Assembly (NCBI GenBank): GCA_029077775.1
Contig: JAQNCU010000244.1
Span: 1 to 5,034, forward strand
Direction: 5' to 3'
Length of the DNA: 5,034 nt
From: Acidocella sp.
GTDB lineage: Bacteria > Pseudomonadota > Alphaproteobacteria > Acetobacterales > Acetobacteraceae
A program made the position numbers and the translations under genes. Below the pieces are notes generated by a model. It ran no database searches, was not told where the DNA came from, and worked only from the letters and a program-made list of their open reading frames with translations. Below are positions 1 to 5,034 of the stretch, in pieces; within the stretch, counting starts at the first letter, position 1; every line of letters starts with the position of its first letter.

Positions 1-2048
1 TGGCTGAGGCCGGCACAGGCACCGGCAAAACCCTGGGATACCTCGCGCCGGCCAGCCTGTGGGCGGAACAGAACAAGGGCGCTGTGTGGATCTCAACCTT
101 CACCCGGCATCTGCAACGCCAGATCGAACAGGAGGCCGCGCGCCTCAAGCCCAATACCCAGGTGGTGCTCCGCAAGGGGCGCGAGAATTATCTCTGCCTG
201 TTGAATTACGAGGATGCGATGGGCGTTGAGCGGTCTGCCATCCCGCTTGGCCTGATCGCGCGCTGGGCGATGGCGAGTGCGGATGGTGATTTGTTCGGCG
301 GTGACCTGCCCGGATGGTTCGCCGAATTGTTCGGCCATAACCTGCTCGCCCAAATCGCCGATCGGCGCGGCGAATGTATCCACGCCGCTTGTCCGCATTA
401 TGCCCGCTGCACCATCGAGCATGTGGTGCGCAACGCCCGGGCGGCGGACCTCGTCATTGCCAACCACGCGCTGGTGATGGCGCAGGCCGTCTGGGGCGGG
501 CTCGACGATGATAGCGTCCCCACCCGCTATGTGTTCGATGAAGGCCACCACATTTTCGACGCCGCCGATAATGCGTTTTCGGTCGAATTATCCGGCACCG
601 CCATGGCTGAATTGCGCCGATGGCTGCTGGGCGCTGAAGGCACACGCTCACGCGCGCGCGGTCTGGCGCAACGGCTGGAGGATCTCACCGCAAGTGATGT
701 GGAGATGAGCAAACTCGTCGACAAAGTGCTGCTCGCCGCCAAAACACTCCCGGCCCCGATGTTTTCCACACGCCTCGCGCCCGATCTGGACATCGAACAA
801 GGTGCCAATGCCAATCCGGCGGAGCGCTTCCTGATCGCCCTGCGCACCCAGGCGCTGGCCCGCGCGCGCGGCCCGGAATTACAGGGGGGCTCAGGGTTCG
901 AGGTTGATCTGCATCCCGTGAACCCGGATGTACCAGAGCAAGGTGCCCGGCTTTCCACGGCGCTGGAGCGCCTGCTTCTGCCGCTGGTCGGGTTGCGGGA
1001 GAGCGTGCTGGCGCGGCTGGAGACCGAGGCTGACACTCTGGATGAGCCCGGCCGCCAACGGCTGGAGGGTACGGCGCGGAGCCTAAAACGCCGGGCGATT
1101 GACAGCGTCACGGCCTGGCGGCGCATCCTGAACGGCCTCAGCCAGACCATAACGCCAGGAACACGCCCGTCGCATATCGAATTCCTCCGGCTGGACCGCG
1201 AGTCAGGGGCCGACCGGGACATCGCCCTTCTCTCACATCTCCTCGACCCAACCGAGGCGTTCATACAGAGCATTGCCACCCCCGCTCATGGGTTGCTGGT
1301 CACCAGCGCCACCTTGCGCGACGGGCTGGACCATACGCAAAGCTGGGAGACCGCCGAGACGCGGGTGGGGGGAGGGTATCTGGCCGCGCCCGCCATCCGC
1401 GCGGCGTTTGACTCCCCGTTTGATTACGCGTCGCGCACGCGGATCGTCCTGGTGTCAGACGTGAATGTGCAAGATATCGGGTCGCTGGCGGGCGCGTATC
1501 AGGCGTTGTTCCAGGCCGCGAACGGCGGCGCGCTGGGGCTTTTTACGGCCATATCGCGGTTGCGGGCGGTGCATGGGCGCATCGCCGCGCCCTTGGAGCG
1601 CTCGGGCATCCCGCTTTATGCCCAGCATGTGGACGCCATGGATAACGCCAGTTTGGTCGATATTTTCCGGGCGGAAGAAAATGCCTGCCTGCTCGGCACC
1701 GATGCCATGCGCGACGGCGTGGACATCCCCGGCCCGGCTTTGCGGCTCGTGGTGTTTGAACGCACACCCTGGCCGCGCCCGGATATCCTGCACCGCACGC
1801 GGCGGGTTCATCTATCGGGCGGGATGCCTAAGGATTATGACGACGCGATCGTGCGCCTGCGGCTACGTCAGGCGTTCGGACGGCTCATCCGCCGGGCCGA
1901 TGATCGCGGGGTGTTCGTGCTTCTGGACAGGCAGATGCCCACCCGTCTGCTCGCCGCGTTTCCCGAACAAGCGCCGATCATCCGTTCAGGGCTGGCTGAC
2001 GCGGTCCAGGGCATTGGCCGCTTCCTGCAAGGGACCAGAGATGCGTGA
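1..2048 (+). CDS. DinG/XPD-type Fe-S ATP-dependent DNA helicase, 5'-truncated by window edge
   Basis: A superfamily 2 helicase of the Rad3/XPD/DinG group. These enzymes use ATP to unwind DNA 5'-to-3' and act on R-loops, forked or damaged DNA. The frame is open from base 3, so the start lies upstream; 681 residues are visible. Motifs in order: Walker A AEAGTGTGKT (3-32); a DEAH-box variant DEGH (537-548); SATL (1305-1316); DGVDIPG (1713-1733); and the arginine-finger motif QAFGRLIRR (1869-1895). Four cysteines (codons at 195, 375, 390, 408) include the C-x4-C-x5-C spacing that E. coli DinG uses, with one upstream Cys, to hold a 4Fe-4S cluster. The GTG at 84 is not the start, because Walker A lies before it. 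The missing N-terminus probably includes the Q-motif and, judging from alphaproteobacterial relatives, perhaps a couple of hundred residues more (inference). YoaA is an equally close alternative name, so no symbol is given. Confidence 0.95.
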   Translation, partial: AEAGTGTGKTLGYLAPASLWAEQNKGAVWISTFTRHLQRQIEQEAARLKPNTQVVLRKGRENYLCLLNYEDAMGVERSAIPLGLIARWAMASADGDLFGGDLPGWFAELFGHNLLAQIADRRGECIHAACPHYARCTIEHVVRNARAADLVIANHALVMAQAVWGGLDDDSVPTRYVFDEGHHIFDAADNAFSVELSGTAMAELRRWLLGAEGTRSRARGLAQRLEDLTASDVEMSKLVDKVLLAAKTLPAPMFSTRLAPDLDIEQGANANPAERFLIALRTQALARARGPELQGGSGFEVDLHPVNPDVPEQGARLSTALERLLLPLVGLRESVLARLETEADTLDEPGRQRLEGTARSLKRRAIDSVTAWRRILNGLSQTITPGTRPSHIEFLRLDRESGADRDIALLSHLLDPTEAFIQSIATPAHGLLVTSATLRDGLDHTQSWETAETRVGGGYLAAPAIRAAFDSPFDYASRTRIVLVSDVNVQDIGSLAGAYQALFQAANGGALGLFTAISRLRAVHGRIAAPLERSGIPLYAQHVDAMDNASLVDIFRAEENACLLGTDAMRDGVDIPGPALRLVVFERTPWPRPDILHRTRRVHLSGGMPKDYDDAIVRLRLRQAFGRLIRRADDRGVFVLLDRQMPTRLLAAFPEQAPIIRSGLADAVQGIGRFLQGTRDA

Positions 2049-2051
2049 CAA

Positions 2052-2080
2052 TCATCGGTCCAGGTACGGTTTCATCGGTC
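2052..2080. repeat. 9-bp direct repeat at 20-bp period
   Basis: TCATCGGTC occurs exactly at 2052-2060 and again at 2072-2080, just after the helicase stop codon. The start-to-start distance is 20 bp, about two turns of the helix, so both copies would face the same side of the DNA. That arrangement is typical of binding sites for a regulator that acts as a dimer, but two short copies can also arise by chance. Nothing else ties the repeat to a named regulator. Confidence 0.3.
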
Positions 2081-2198
2081 TGACGTTGATTCCACCCCCG
2101 CAGGTTCATAAACAAAAATACATGGCCCCGCCTCACCCGCCAAACATCAGAACACGAAAACAATCCCGCCTGGCGACAAGCGGGTGGGAAGTGTGACC

Positions 2199-2220
2199 GC
2201 TCAATTTACGGAAATTCAGC
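2199..2220. repeat. 22-bp imperfect palindrome in the spacer upstream of the DUF2147 gene
   Basis: The arms are GCTCAATTT (2199-2207) and AAATTCAGC (2212-2220) around an ACGG centre. Eight of nine arm positions pair, with a single C-C mismatch. It sits 150 bp past the helicase stop and roughly 75 bp before the likely start of the DUF2147 gene. As DNA it could be an operator; as RNA it is a weak AT-rich hairpin. A TTTTT run follows at 2234-2238, but the gap is too long for a standard intrinsic terminator. The rest of the 2049-2293 spacer is AT-richer than its flanks. It also holds a 5-bp CCCGC/GCGGG inverted repeat (2165-2169 and 2180-2184), and no gene that I can support. Confidence 0.4.
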
Positions 2221-2293
2221 AAAACCCGTGCGATTTTTGCAACATTGACCTGAAATCGTGCAGATGCGGGCGGTCGTGACTATATCTTCCCTT

Positions 2294-2884
2294 ATGATTT
2301 TGATACGCGAATATTTGTACAGATTCGGGAACAAGCTGAACTGTCTGGGAGCGGTTTTTTGCCCCCGCCCGAAGCGTTTATGTCTTTGGGTGTTGGGTGG
2401 GTTGCTGGCCACTGGCCTGGTTTGTAACCAGGCCAGTGCCGCTATCCCCTCCGGGTTACCCCAAACCAGCAACATTCCGACAGGTCGCTGGTACACGTCT
2501 GATCATTCCGCCGTCATCCAAATCTCGCCGTGCGGCCAAAATCTCTGCGGGCAGATTGTGGGCATCAGGCTCGCCCACCCCGGTGACCCTATGCCAAAAG
2601 ATTGGCAGGGCCAGCCGCAATGCGGGCTGATCATTCTGCAAACCCAGCCTGAGCGCGATTCTGCGGGTGACATCTCCTGGGTCGGCAGCGTGCTCGACCC
2701 GCGCAACGGCAATGTCTATCACGCCACCATCTCGCTCAATGCTGACGGCAAATTATTGCTCCACGGCTATCTCGGTTTGCCCATTTTTGGGCAAACGCAA
2801 ATCTGGGCGCGCTTTCACGGCCATATGCACAGGGATTGCAAAATCTCAGCAGCGGATGACGCCCCGGTTAATGGCGGAGACTGA
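2294..2884 (+). CDS. exported DUF2147-family protein
   Basis: A small periplasmic or secreted protein of the DUF2147 family, whose biochemical role is not established. From the ATG at 2294 it has 196 residues. There is a basic stretch PRPKR (about 24-28), a hydrophobic core (about 29-44), and a likely signal peptidase I site after ASA (about residue 49). No lipobox precedes the Cys in this region. Family signatures follow: GRW (64-66), SPCGQNLCG (78-86), DPRNG (135-139) and YLGLPIFGQTQIW (159-171). The start is uncertain. GTG 2258 and ATG 2264 are in-frame alternatives upstream, and TTG 2315 and CTG 2336/2345 lie downstream. None has a clear ribosome site, and the codons before about 2345 look AT-rich and leader-like, so the true protein may be shorter at the N-terminus. 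The stop is 9 bp from that of convergent gloB. Two strong inverted repeats lie inside the gene. Confidence 0.85.
   Translation: MILIREYLYRFGNKLNCLGAVFCPRPKRLCLWVLGGLLATGLVCNQASAAIPSGLPQTSNIPTGRWYTSDHSAVIQISPCGQNLCGQIVGIRLAHPGDPMPKDWQGQPQCGLIILQTQPERDSAGDISWVGSVLDPRNGNVYHATISLNADGKLLLHGYLGLPIFGQTQIWARFHGHMHRDCKISAADDAPVNGGD
2410..2438. repeat. 13-bp perfect inverted repeat with 3-nt loop inside the signal-peptide coding region
   Basis: CACTGGCCTGGTT (2410-2422) and AACCAGGCCAGTG (2426-2438) are exact reverse complements separated by TGT, the Cys codon at the end of the hydrophobic core. Transcribed, this makes a very stable GC-rich hairpin early in the DUF2147 mRNA. No U-run follows, so it is not a standard terminator. 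It encodes TGLVCNQAS, a part of the protein with loose sequence constraints, so the pairing is not forced by a conserved motif. Confidence 0.8.
2775..2796. repeat. 9-bp perfect inverted repeat with TTTT loop inside the DUF2147 gene
   Basis: GTTTGCCCA (2775-2783) and TGGGCAAAC (2788-2796) are exact reverse complements around TTTT. The hairpin covers the codons for the conserved GLPIFGQT motif near the C-terminus. Protein constraint may explain part of the symmetry, but the codons chosen still make it perfect. There is no U-tract after it. Confidence 0.7.
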
Positions 2885-2893
2885 CATCCGGTT

Positions 2894-3619
2894 CTAAAAA
2901 TTATCCTTCGCGGCCCGCAGGCGGCCGAATTCGTCGGCATCGGCGGCGCGCACAAACGGGTTGCAGCAACGCTCTGCGCCTAGCGTCACCGGCAAGGTCG
3001 GCTTGTTCGCCTGGCGCAAGGCACTGATCTCGGTACTGCGCGCCTCAAGTGCCGCGTTATCCGGGTCGATCGCGCGCGCGAATTTGGCGTTTGAGGCGGT
3101 ATATTCATGGCCAGCGCAGACCAGCGTTTCATCGGGCAGGTCGCTGAATTTCTGGATCGAGCGGAACATGTCCTGTGCCGTGCCTTCAAACAACCGCCCG
3201 CACCCCAGGCTGAACAGCGTGTCGCCCGGCAGCAACACGCCGCCATCGGCGATGAAATACGAGACATGGCCAATGGTATGCCCCGGCGTGTCGATCACCC
3301 TTACTTTGACGGCCCCAAAATCGACCAGCGCGCCCTCATGAACGGCGATATCGAGTTTCGGCAGCCTGTGCGCATCGGCGGCATTGCCAACCACAATCGG
3401 CGTATACCGCGCCACCAGGGCGGCCACGCCGCCGATATGGTCGTCATGGTGATGGGTGATGAAAATAAAATCGAGCCGCCCGCCTGCCGCCTCGATCGCG
3501 GCGATCGCCGGTGCGGCCTCAGCCGGATCAACGATGGCGATTTTTCCGGTGACGGATTCAGATAAAAGCCATGAATAATTATCGCTGAGCATGGGGATCG
3601 CCTGGGCTGTCACGGTCAC
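2894..3619 (-). CDS. gloB: hydroxyacylglutathione hydrolase (glyoxalase II)
   Basis: Cytoplasmic metallo-beta-lactamase-fold enzyme that hydrolyses S-D-lactoylglutathione to D-lactate and glutathione, the second step of methylglyoxal detoxification. The start chosen is the GTG at 3619, giving 241 residues. AAGGAG lies 8 nt upstream of it, and the protein then opens with VTVTAQAIPMLSDNYSWLL, as glyoxalase II proteins do. An ATG at 3661 would add 14 residues, lacks a ribosome site and would run into the divergent gene. Metal ligands visible: THHHDDH at 55-61 (H56, H58, D60, H61), H114 in TPGHT, D133 in PGDTLF and H171 in CAGHEYT. GCGRLFEG (139-146) and the C-terminal NPFVR are typical of the glutathione-binding HAGH C-terminal domain. 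All catalytic positions are intact. The gene diverges from a methyltransferase gene and converges on the DUF2147 gene. Confidence 0.96.
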   Translation of the reverse strand: MTVTAQAIPMLSDNYSWLLSESVTGKIAIVDPAEAAPAIAAIEAAGGRLDFIFITHHHDDHIGGVAALVARYTPIVVGNAADAHRLPKLDIAVHEGALVDFGAVKVRVIDTPGHTIGHVSYFIADGGVLLPGDTLFSLGCGRLFEGTAQDMFRSIQKFSDLPDETLVCAGHEYTASNAKFARAIDPDNAALEARSTEISALRQANKPTLPVTLGAERCCNPFVRAADADEFGRLRAAKDNF

Positions 3620-3627
3620 GTCTGTCG

Positions 3628-3633
3628 CTCCTT
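3628..3633 (-). promoter_or_regulatory. ribosome binding site that fixes the gloB start
   Basis: The minus strand reads AAGGAG here, 8 nt before GTG 3619. This is the only good Shine-Dalgarno sequence near the gloB N-terminus and it decides for the GTG over the upstream ATG. It overlaps one arm of the dyad at 3631-3644, so a protein bound there, or pairing of the RNA, could mask the ribosome site. Confidence 0.8.
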
Positions 3634-3644
3634 GGTTAATCAAG
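3631..3644. repeat. 14-bp imperfect dyad in the gloB/methyltransferase divergent spacer
   Basis: CTTGG-TTAA-TCAAG: the outer four bases of each arm (CTTG/CAAG) and the central TTAA are symmetric, with one non-complementary pair (G/T) between them. Its position between two divergent genes, over the gloB ribosome site and beside the TATATA element, suits an operator. No regulator can be named from the sequence. Confidence 0.4.
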
Positions 3645-3647
3645 TTG

Positions 3648-3653
3648 TATATA
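3648..3653. promoter_or_regulatory. candidate shared -10 element (TATATA) for divergent transcription
   Basis: TATATA is self-complementary and is the only -10-like hexamer in the 40 bp between the two divergent starts. Read on the + strand, it puts +1 at about 3660, the A of the methyltransferase ATG, which would make a leaderless mRNA. Read on the - strand, it puts +1 near 3641, leaving a 5' leader of about 22 nt that contains the gloB AAGGAG. I see no good -35 box in either direction, so an activator or a sigma factor with other preferences may be involved. Confidence 0.4.
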
Positions 3654-3659
3654 GCCCCC

Positions 3660-4370
3660 ATGAGCAGCGATGCGCGAGATGCGGCGGCGTTTTATGAAAC
3701 CAGGCTCGGCCAGCTTACGGCGGGGCTTCTGCGGCAGAAGCTTCTGGCGCTGTGGCCAGATTGCGCCAATCTCGCAATCCTCGGGCTCGGCCATACCGGC
3801 CCCTATCTTCAGCTGTGGCGCGAGCAGGCGGCCCGCAGCATCGCCTTGTCCCCACATAGTACGGGGGCTGTGCCCTGGCCGCCTGGCCGCGCCAGCCTGT
3901 CCTGCGTCGCGCAGGAGGATGCCTTGCCGTTCCCCGATCTGATGTTCGACCGGATTTTGCTGATCCACGGTCTGGAACAGGTCGATAATGCGCGGCGCAG
4001 CCTGCGCGAGGTCTGGCGGGTCTTGAAGGACGATGGCAGGCTCATTGTCGTCGCCCCCAACCGGCGGGGCATCTGGGCCTATGCGGAAAGCACGCCCTTC
4101 GGCTACGGCCAACCGTTTTCCGAAGGCCAGTTGGCCCGGTTGCTGGCGGCCTTGTTTTTCCGCGTGGAACGCCAGGACAGCGCGTTATTCGCCCCGCCCT
4201 TGGCGTGGCGTCCGGTGCTGAAGGGTTTTTTGACATGGGAGCATGTCGGGCATTTGCTGGCGCCGCAACTGGCGGGCCTGACAATCGCCGAGGCCACCAA
4301 GGATGTTCACGGTGTGCTGCCGGTCGCGCGCCCTTCCGCCGGTCGGCGGGTTTTCGTGGATGCGGGTTAA
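3660..4370 (+). CDS. class I SAM-dependent methyltransferase (Methyltransf_11-like)
   Basis: A 236-residue cytoplasmic protein with a Rossmann-type methyltransferase fold; its substrate is not known to me. Visible elements: motif I LAILGLGHTG (38-47); the post-motif region EDALPFPDLMFDRILLIHGLEQ (86-107), which matches the usual LPF...FD..... motif of Methyltransf_11; LREVWRVLKDDGRLIVVAPNRRG (115-137); and a characteristic TPFGYGQPFSEGQL (145-158). The end of beta-strand 2 (SIALSPHS) lacks the acidic residue that normally holds the ribose of SAM. The start is ATG 3660 because MSSDARDAAAFY looks like the natural N-terminus. The frame stays open to 3591, but that part overlaps gloB. There is no Shine-Dalgarno sequence, and the mRNA may be leaderless. 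From memory, a methyltransferase divergent from gloB is common in alphaproteobacteria, which suggests a conserved pairing. A substrate-binding or regulatory role is possible. Confidence 0.87.
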   Translation: MSSDARDAAAFYETRLGQLTAGLLRQKLLALWPDCANLAILGLGHTGPYLQLWREQAARSIALSPHSTGAVPWPPGRASLSCVAQEDALPFPDLMFDRILLIHGLEQVDNARRSLREVWRVLKDDGRLIVVAPNRRGIWAYAESTPFGYGQPFSEGQLARLLAALFFRVERQDSALFAPPLAWRPVLKGFLTWEHVGHLLAPQLAGLTIAEATKDVHGVLPVARPSAGRRVFVDAG

Positions 4371-5034
4371 GCCCGCGTCTTGGTCTCAGGCACCGGCAAA
4401 GCCACAGGCATTGGCGCTTCGATCCGAAATGATTGTTGGTTATACGGCAGATCGATCCCCTCCTCGGTAAAGCGTTTCTGCACACGGCGATAAAATTCCC
4501 GCCTTACCCCCCAATGCTGGCCGGGTGCTGTGCGGATCTGCCCGGTCAGCACCAACCCGATGGCGCCGAACTGGTCCAGCCCGAAAAGCTGCAAATCATC
4601 GCGCATCATCGCCCCCCAGGCAGGCTCCGCGCGCATCTCCCGCGCGATATCGGCCAGCAAGGCCGATACTCTTTCCAAATTCTCCTTATACCCCACCGTC
4701 ACCGAGATCTGCGCATAGCCAAAATCCCGGGTCATATTGGTCACCGTGGTCACGGCCGAGAACGGGATGATGTTGATCGAGCCATCGCCACCACGCAGCC
4801 GAATGGTGCGGATCGACAGCCGCTCCACCGTGCCTGTCATCGCCGCCAGGGTGATCACGTCGCCCACCTGCATCGCATCCTCCAGCAGCAAAAACAGGCC
4901 GGTGATGATATCCTGCACCAGTTTCTGGCTGCCAAAACCAATCGCGATGCCGAGCACGCCGGAGACCGCCAATAATGGCGTTGTGTTAACGCCGATTTTC
5001 GACAGACAGATAAAAAACGCGACAACAAAAATCA
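4367..5034 (-). CDS. MscS-family mechanosensitive ion channel, 5'-truncated by window edge
   Basis: Inner-membrane channel protein of the small-conductance mechanosensitive family, which opens under membrane tension to release solutes during hypo-osmotic shock. The frame is open through the right edge, and 221 C-terminal residues are visible. A hydrophobic segment (IFVVAFFICLSKIGV) leads into the glycine/alanine-rich pore helix GVLGIAIGFGSQKLVQD. Next come ITGLFLLLEDAMQVGDVI and the beta-domain with GTVERLSIRTIRLRGGDGS and IIPFSAV. The cytoplasmic alpha/beta domain follows, ending near EEGIDLPYNQQSFRI, then a short proline-rich tail. A TTG at 4972 could be taken as a start, but it falls inside the pore helix and is not the real one. 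How many transmembrane helices precede this part cannot be seen, so the MscS/YbdG/YnaI-type subclass is open. The stop overlaps that of the convergent methyltransferase gene by 4 bp. Confidence 0.94.
   Translation of the reverse strand, partial: IFVVAFFICLSKIGVNTTPLLAVSGVLGIAIGFGSQKLVQDIITGLFLLLEDAMQVGDVITLAAMTGTVERLSIRTIRLRGGDGSINIIPFSAVTTVTNMTRDFGYAQISVTVGYKENLERVSALLADIAREMRAEPAWGAMMRDDLQLFGLDQFGAIGLVLTGQIRTAPGQHWGVRREFYRRVQKRFTEEGIDLPYNQQSFRIEAPMPVALPVPETKTRA

Noticed and set aside
93..551. Open frame on the minus strand, opposite the helicase N-terminal half
   Set aside because: It lies opposite a well-supported helicase frame with conserved motifs, resembles no known protein, and is what GC-rich coding DNA produces on the other strand. 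The same applies to the long minus frame at 527-1279.
651..660. (CG)5 tracts at 651-660, 861-870 and 3071-3080, which might form Z-DNA
   Set aside because: All three encode Ala-Arg or Arg-Ala runs with the favoured GCG/CGC codons, and such tracts are common in GC-rich genomes.
1465..2196. 243-codon open frame on the + strand over the helicase C-terminal part
   Set aside because: The helicase frame carries motifs V and VI over the same bases. The alternative translation is rich in Arg, Ala, Trp and Cys with no recognisable domain.
2122..2196. 24-codon small open frame starting ATG 2122 in the spacer
   Set aside because: No ribosome site, no recognisable peptide, and short enough to be chance.
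2245..2250. TTGACC as a -35 box for the DUF2147 gene
   Set aside because: No -10-like hexamer lies 16-18 bp downstream. The nearest TATA-rich sequence is 30 bp away.
2896..2927. Possible gloB terminator on the minus strand: CGGCC/GGCCG stem followed by TTTTT
   Set aside because: The stem is only 5 bp, lies inside the coding sequence and is 10 nt away from the T-run. That is too weak and too far for an intrinsic terminator.
3591..3659. N-terminal extension of the methyltransferase from GTG/ATG codons upstream of 3660
   Set aside because: It would overlap gloB's N-terminal codons and ribosome site, and the natural-looking N-terminus begins at ATG 3660.
4433..4975. 180-codon + strand frame opposite the MscS gene
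   Set aside because: The minus strand has clear MscS pore-helix and beta-domain sequence here. The + frame is His/Arg/Gln-rich with no domain.
4967..4980. CGCCA/TGGCG inverted repeat in the channel gene
   Set aside because: A 5-bp stem in the pore-helix codons is within chance for GC-rich coding DNA.

Overview
The window reads as ordinary chromosomal sequence from a GC-rich Gram-negative bacterium, most likely an alphaproteobacterium. My best guess is the Acetobacterales/Rhodospirillales side, at moderate confidence. The reasons are the alphaproteobacterial style of the helicase, the glyoxalase II gene sitting head-to-head with a small methyltransferase gene, and an exported DUF2147 protein. 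There are no tRNA or rRNA genes, insertion sequences, CRISPR arrays or phage genes.

Layout from left to right: (1) 1-2048, + strand: a DinG/XPD-type iron-sulfur DNA helicase whose 5' end lies outside the window. (2) 2049-2293: a more AT-rich spacer with a 9-bp direct repeat at a 20-bp period and an imperfect 22-bp palindrome, but no convincing gene. (3) 2294-2884, + strand: an exported DUF2147-family protein with an unresolved start. Its coding sequence contains two unusually good hairpins: 13 bp with a 3-nt loop in the signal peptide, and 9 bp with a 4-nt loop in the conserved C-terminal motif. (4) 2894-3619, - strand: gloB, glyoxalase II. Its start is corrected to a GTG behind a strong AAGGAG ribosome site. 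(5) 3620-3659: a 40-bp divergent promoter region with a self-complementary TATATA and a dyad. (6) 3660-4370, + strand: a class I SAM-dependent methyltransferase that may be translated from a leaderless mRNA. (7) 4367-5034, - strand: the C-terminal two-thirds or so of an MscS-type mechanosensitive channel, running off the right edge. Its stop codon overlaps that of the methyltransferase within one TTAA.

The genes do not form one pathway. They cover DNA repair/helicase work, an envelope protein of unknown role, methylglyoxal detoxification, a methyltransferase of unknown substrate, and osmotic protection. Orientation is +, +, -, +, -, so at most the helicase and the DUF2147 gene could be co-transcribed, and about 245 bp separates them. 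I found no new multi-gene system. The points most worth a second look are the two hairpins in the DUF2147 gene, the compact gloB/methyltransferase divergent promoter, and the small dyad and direct repeat in the spacer.
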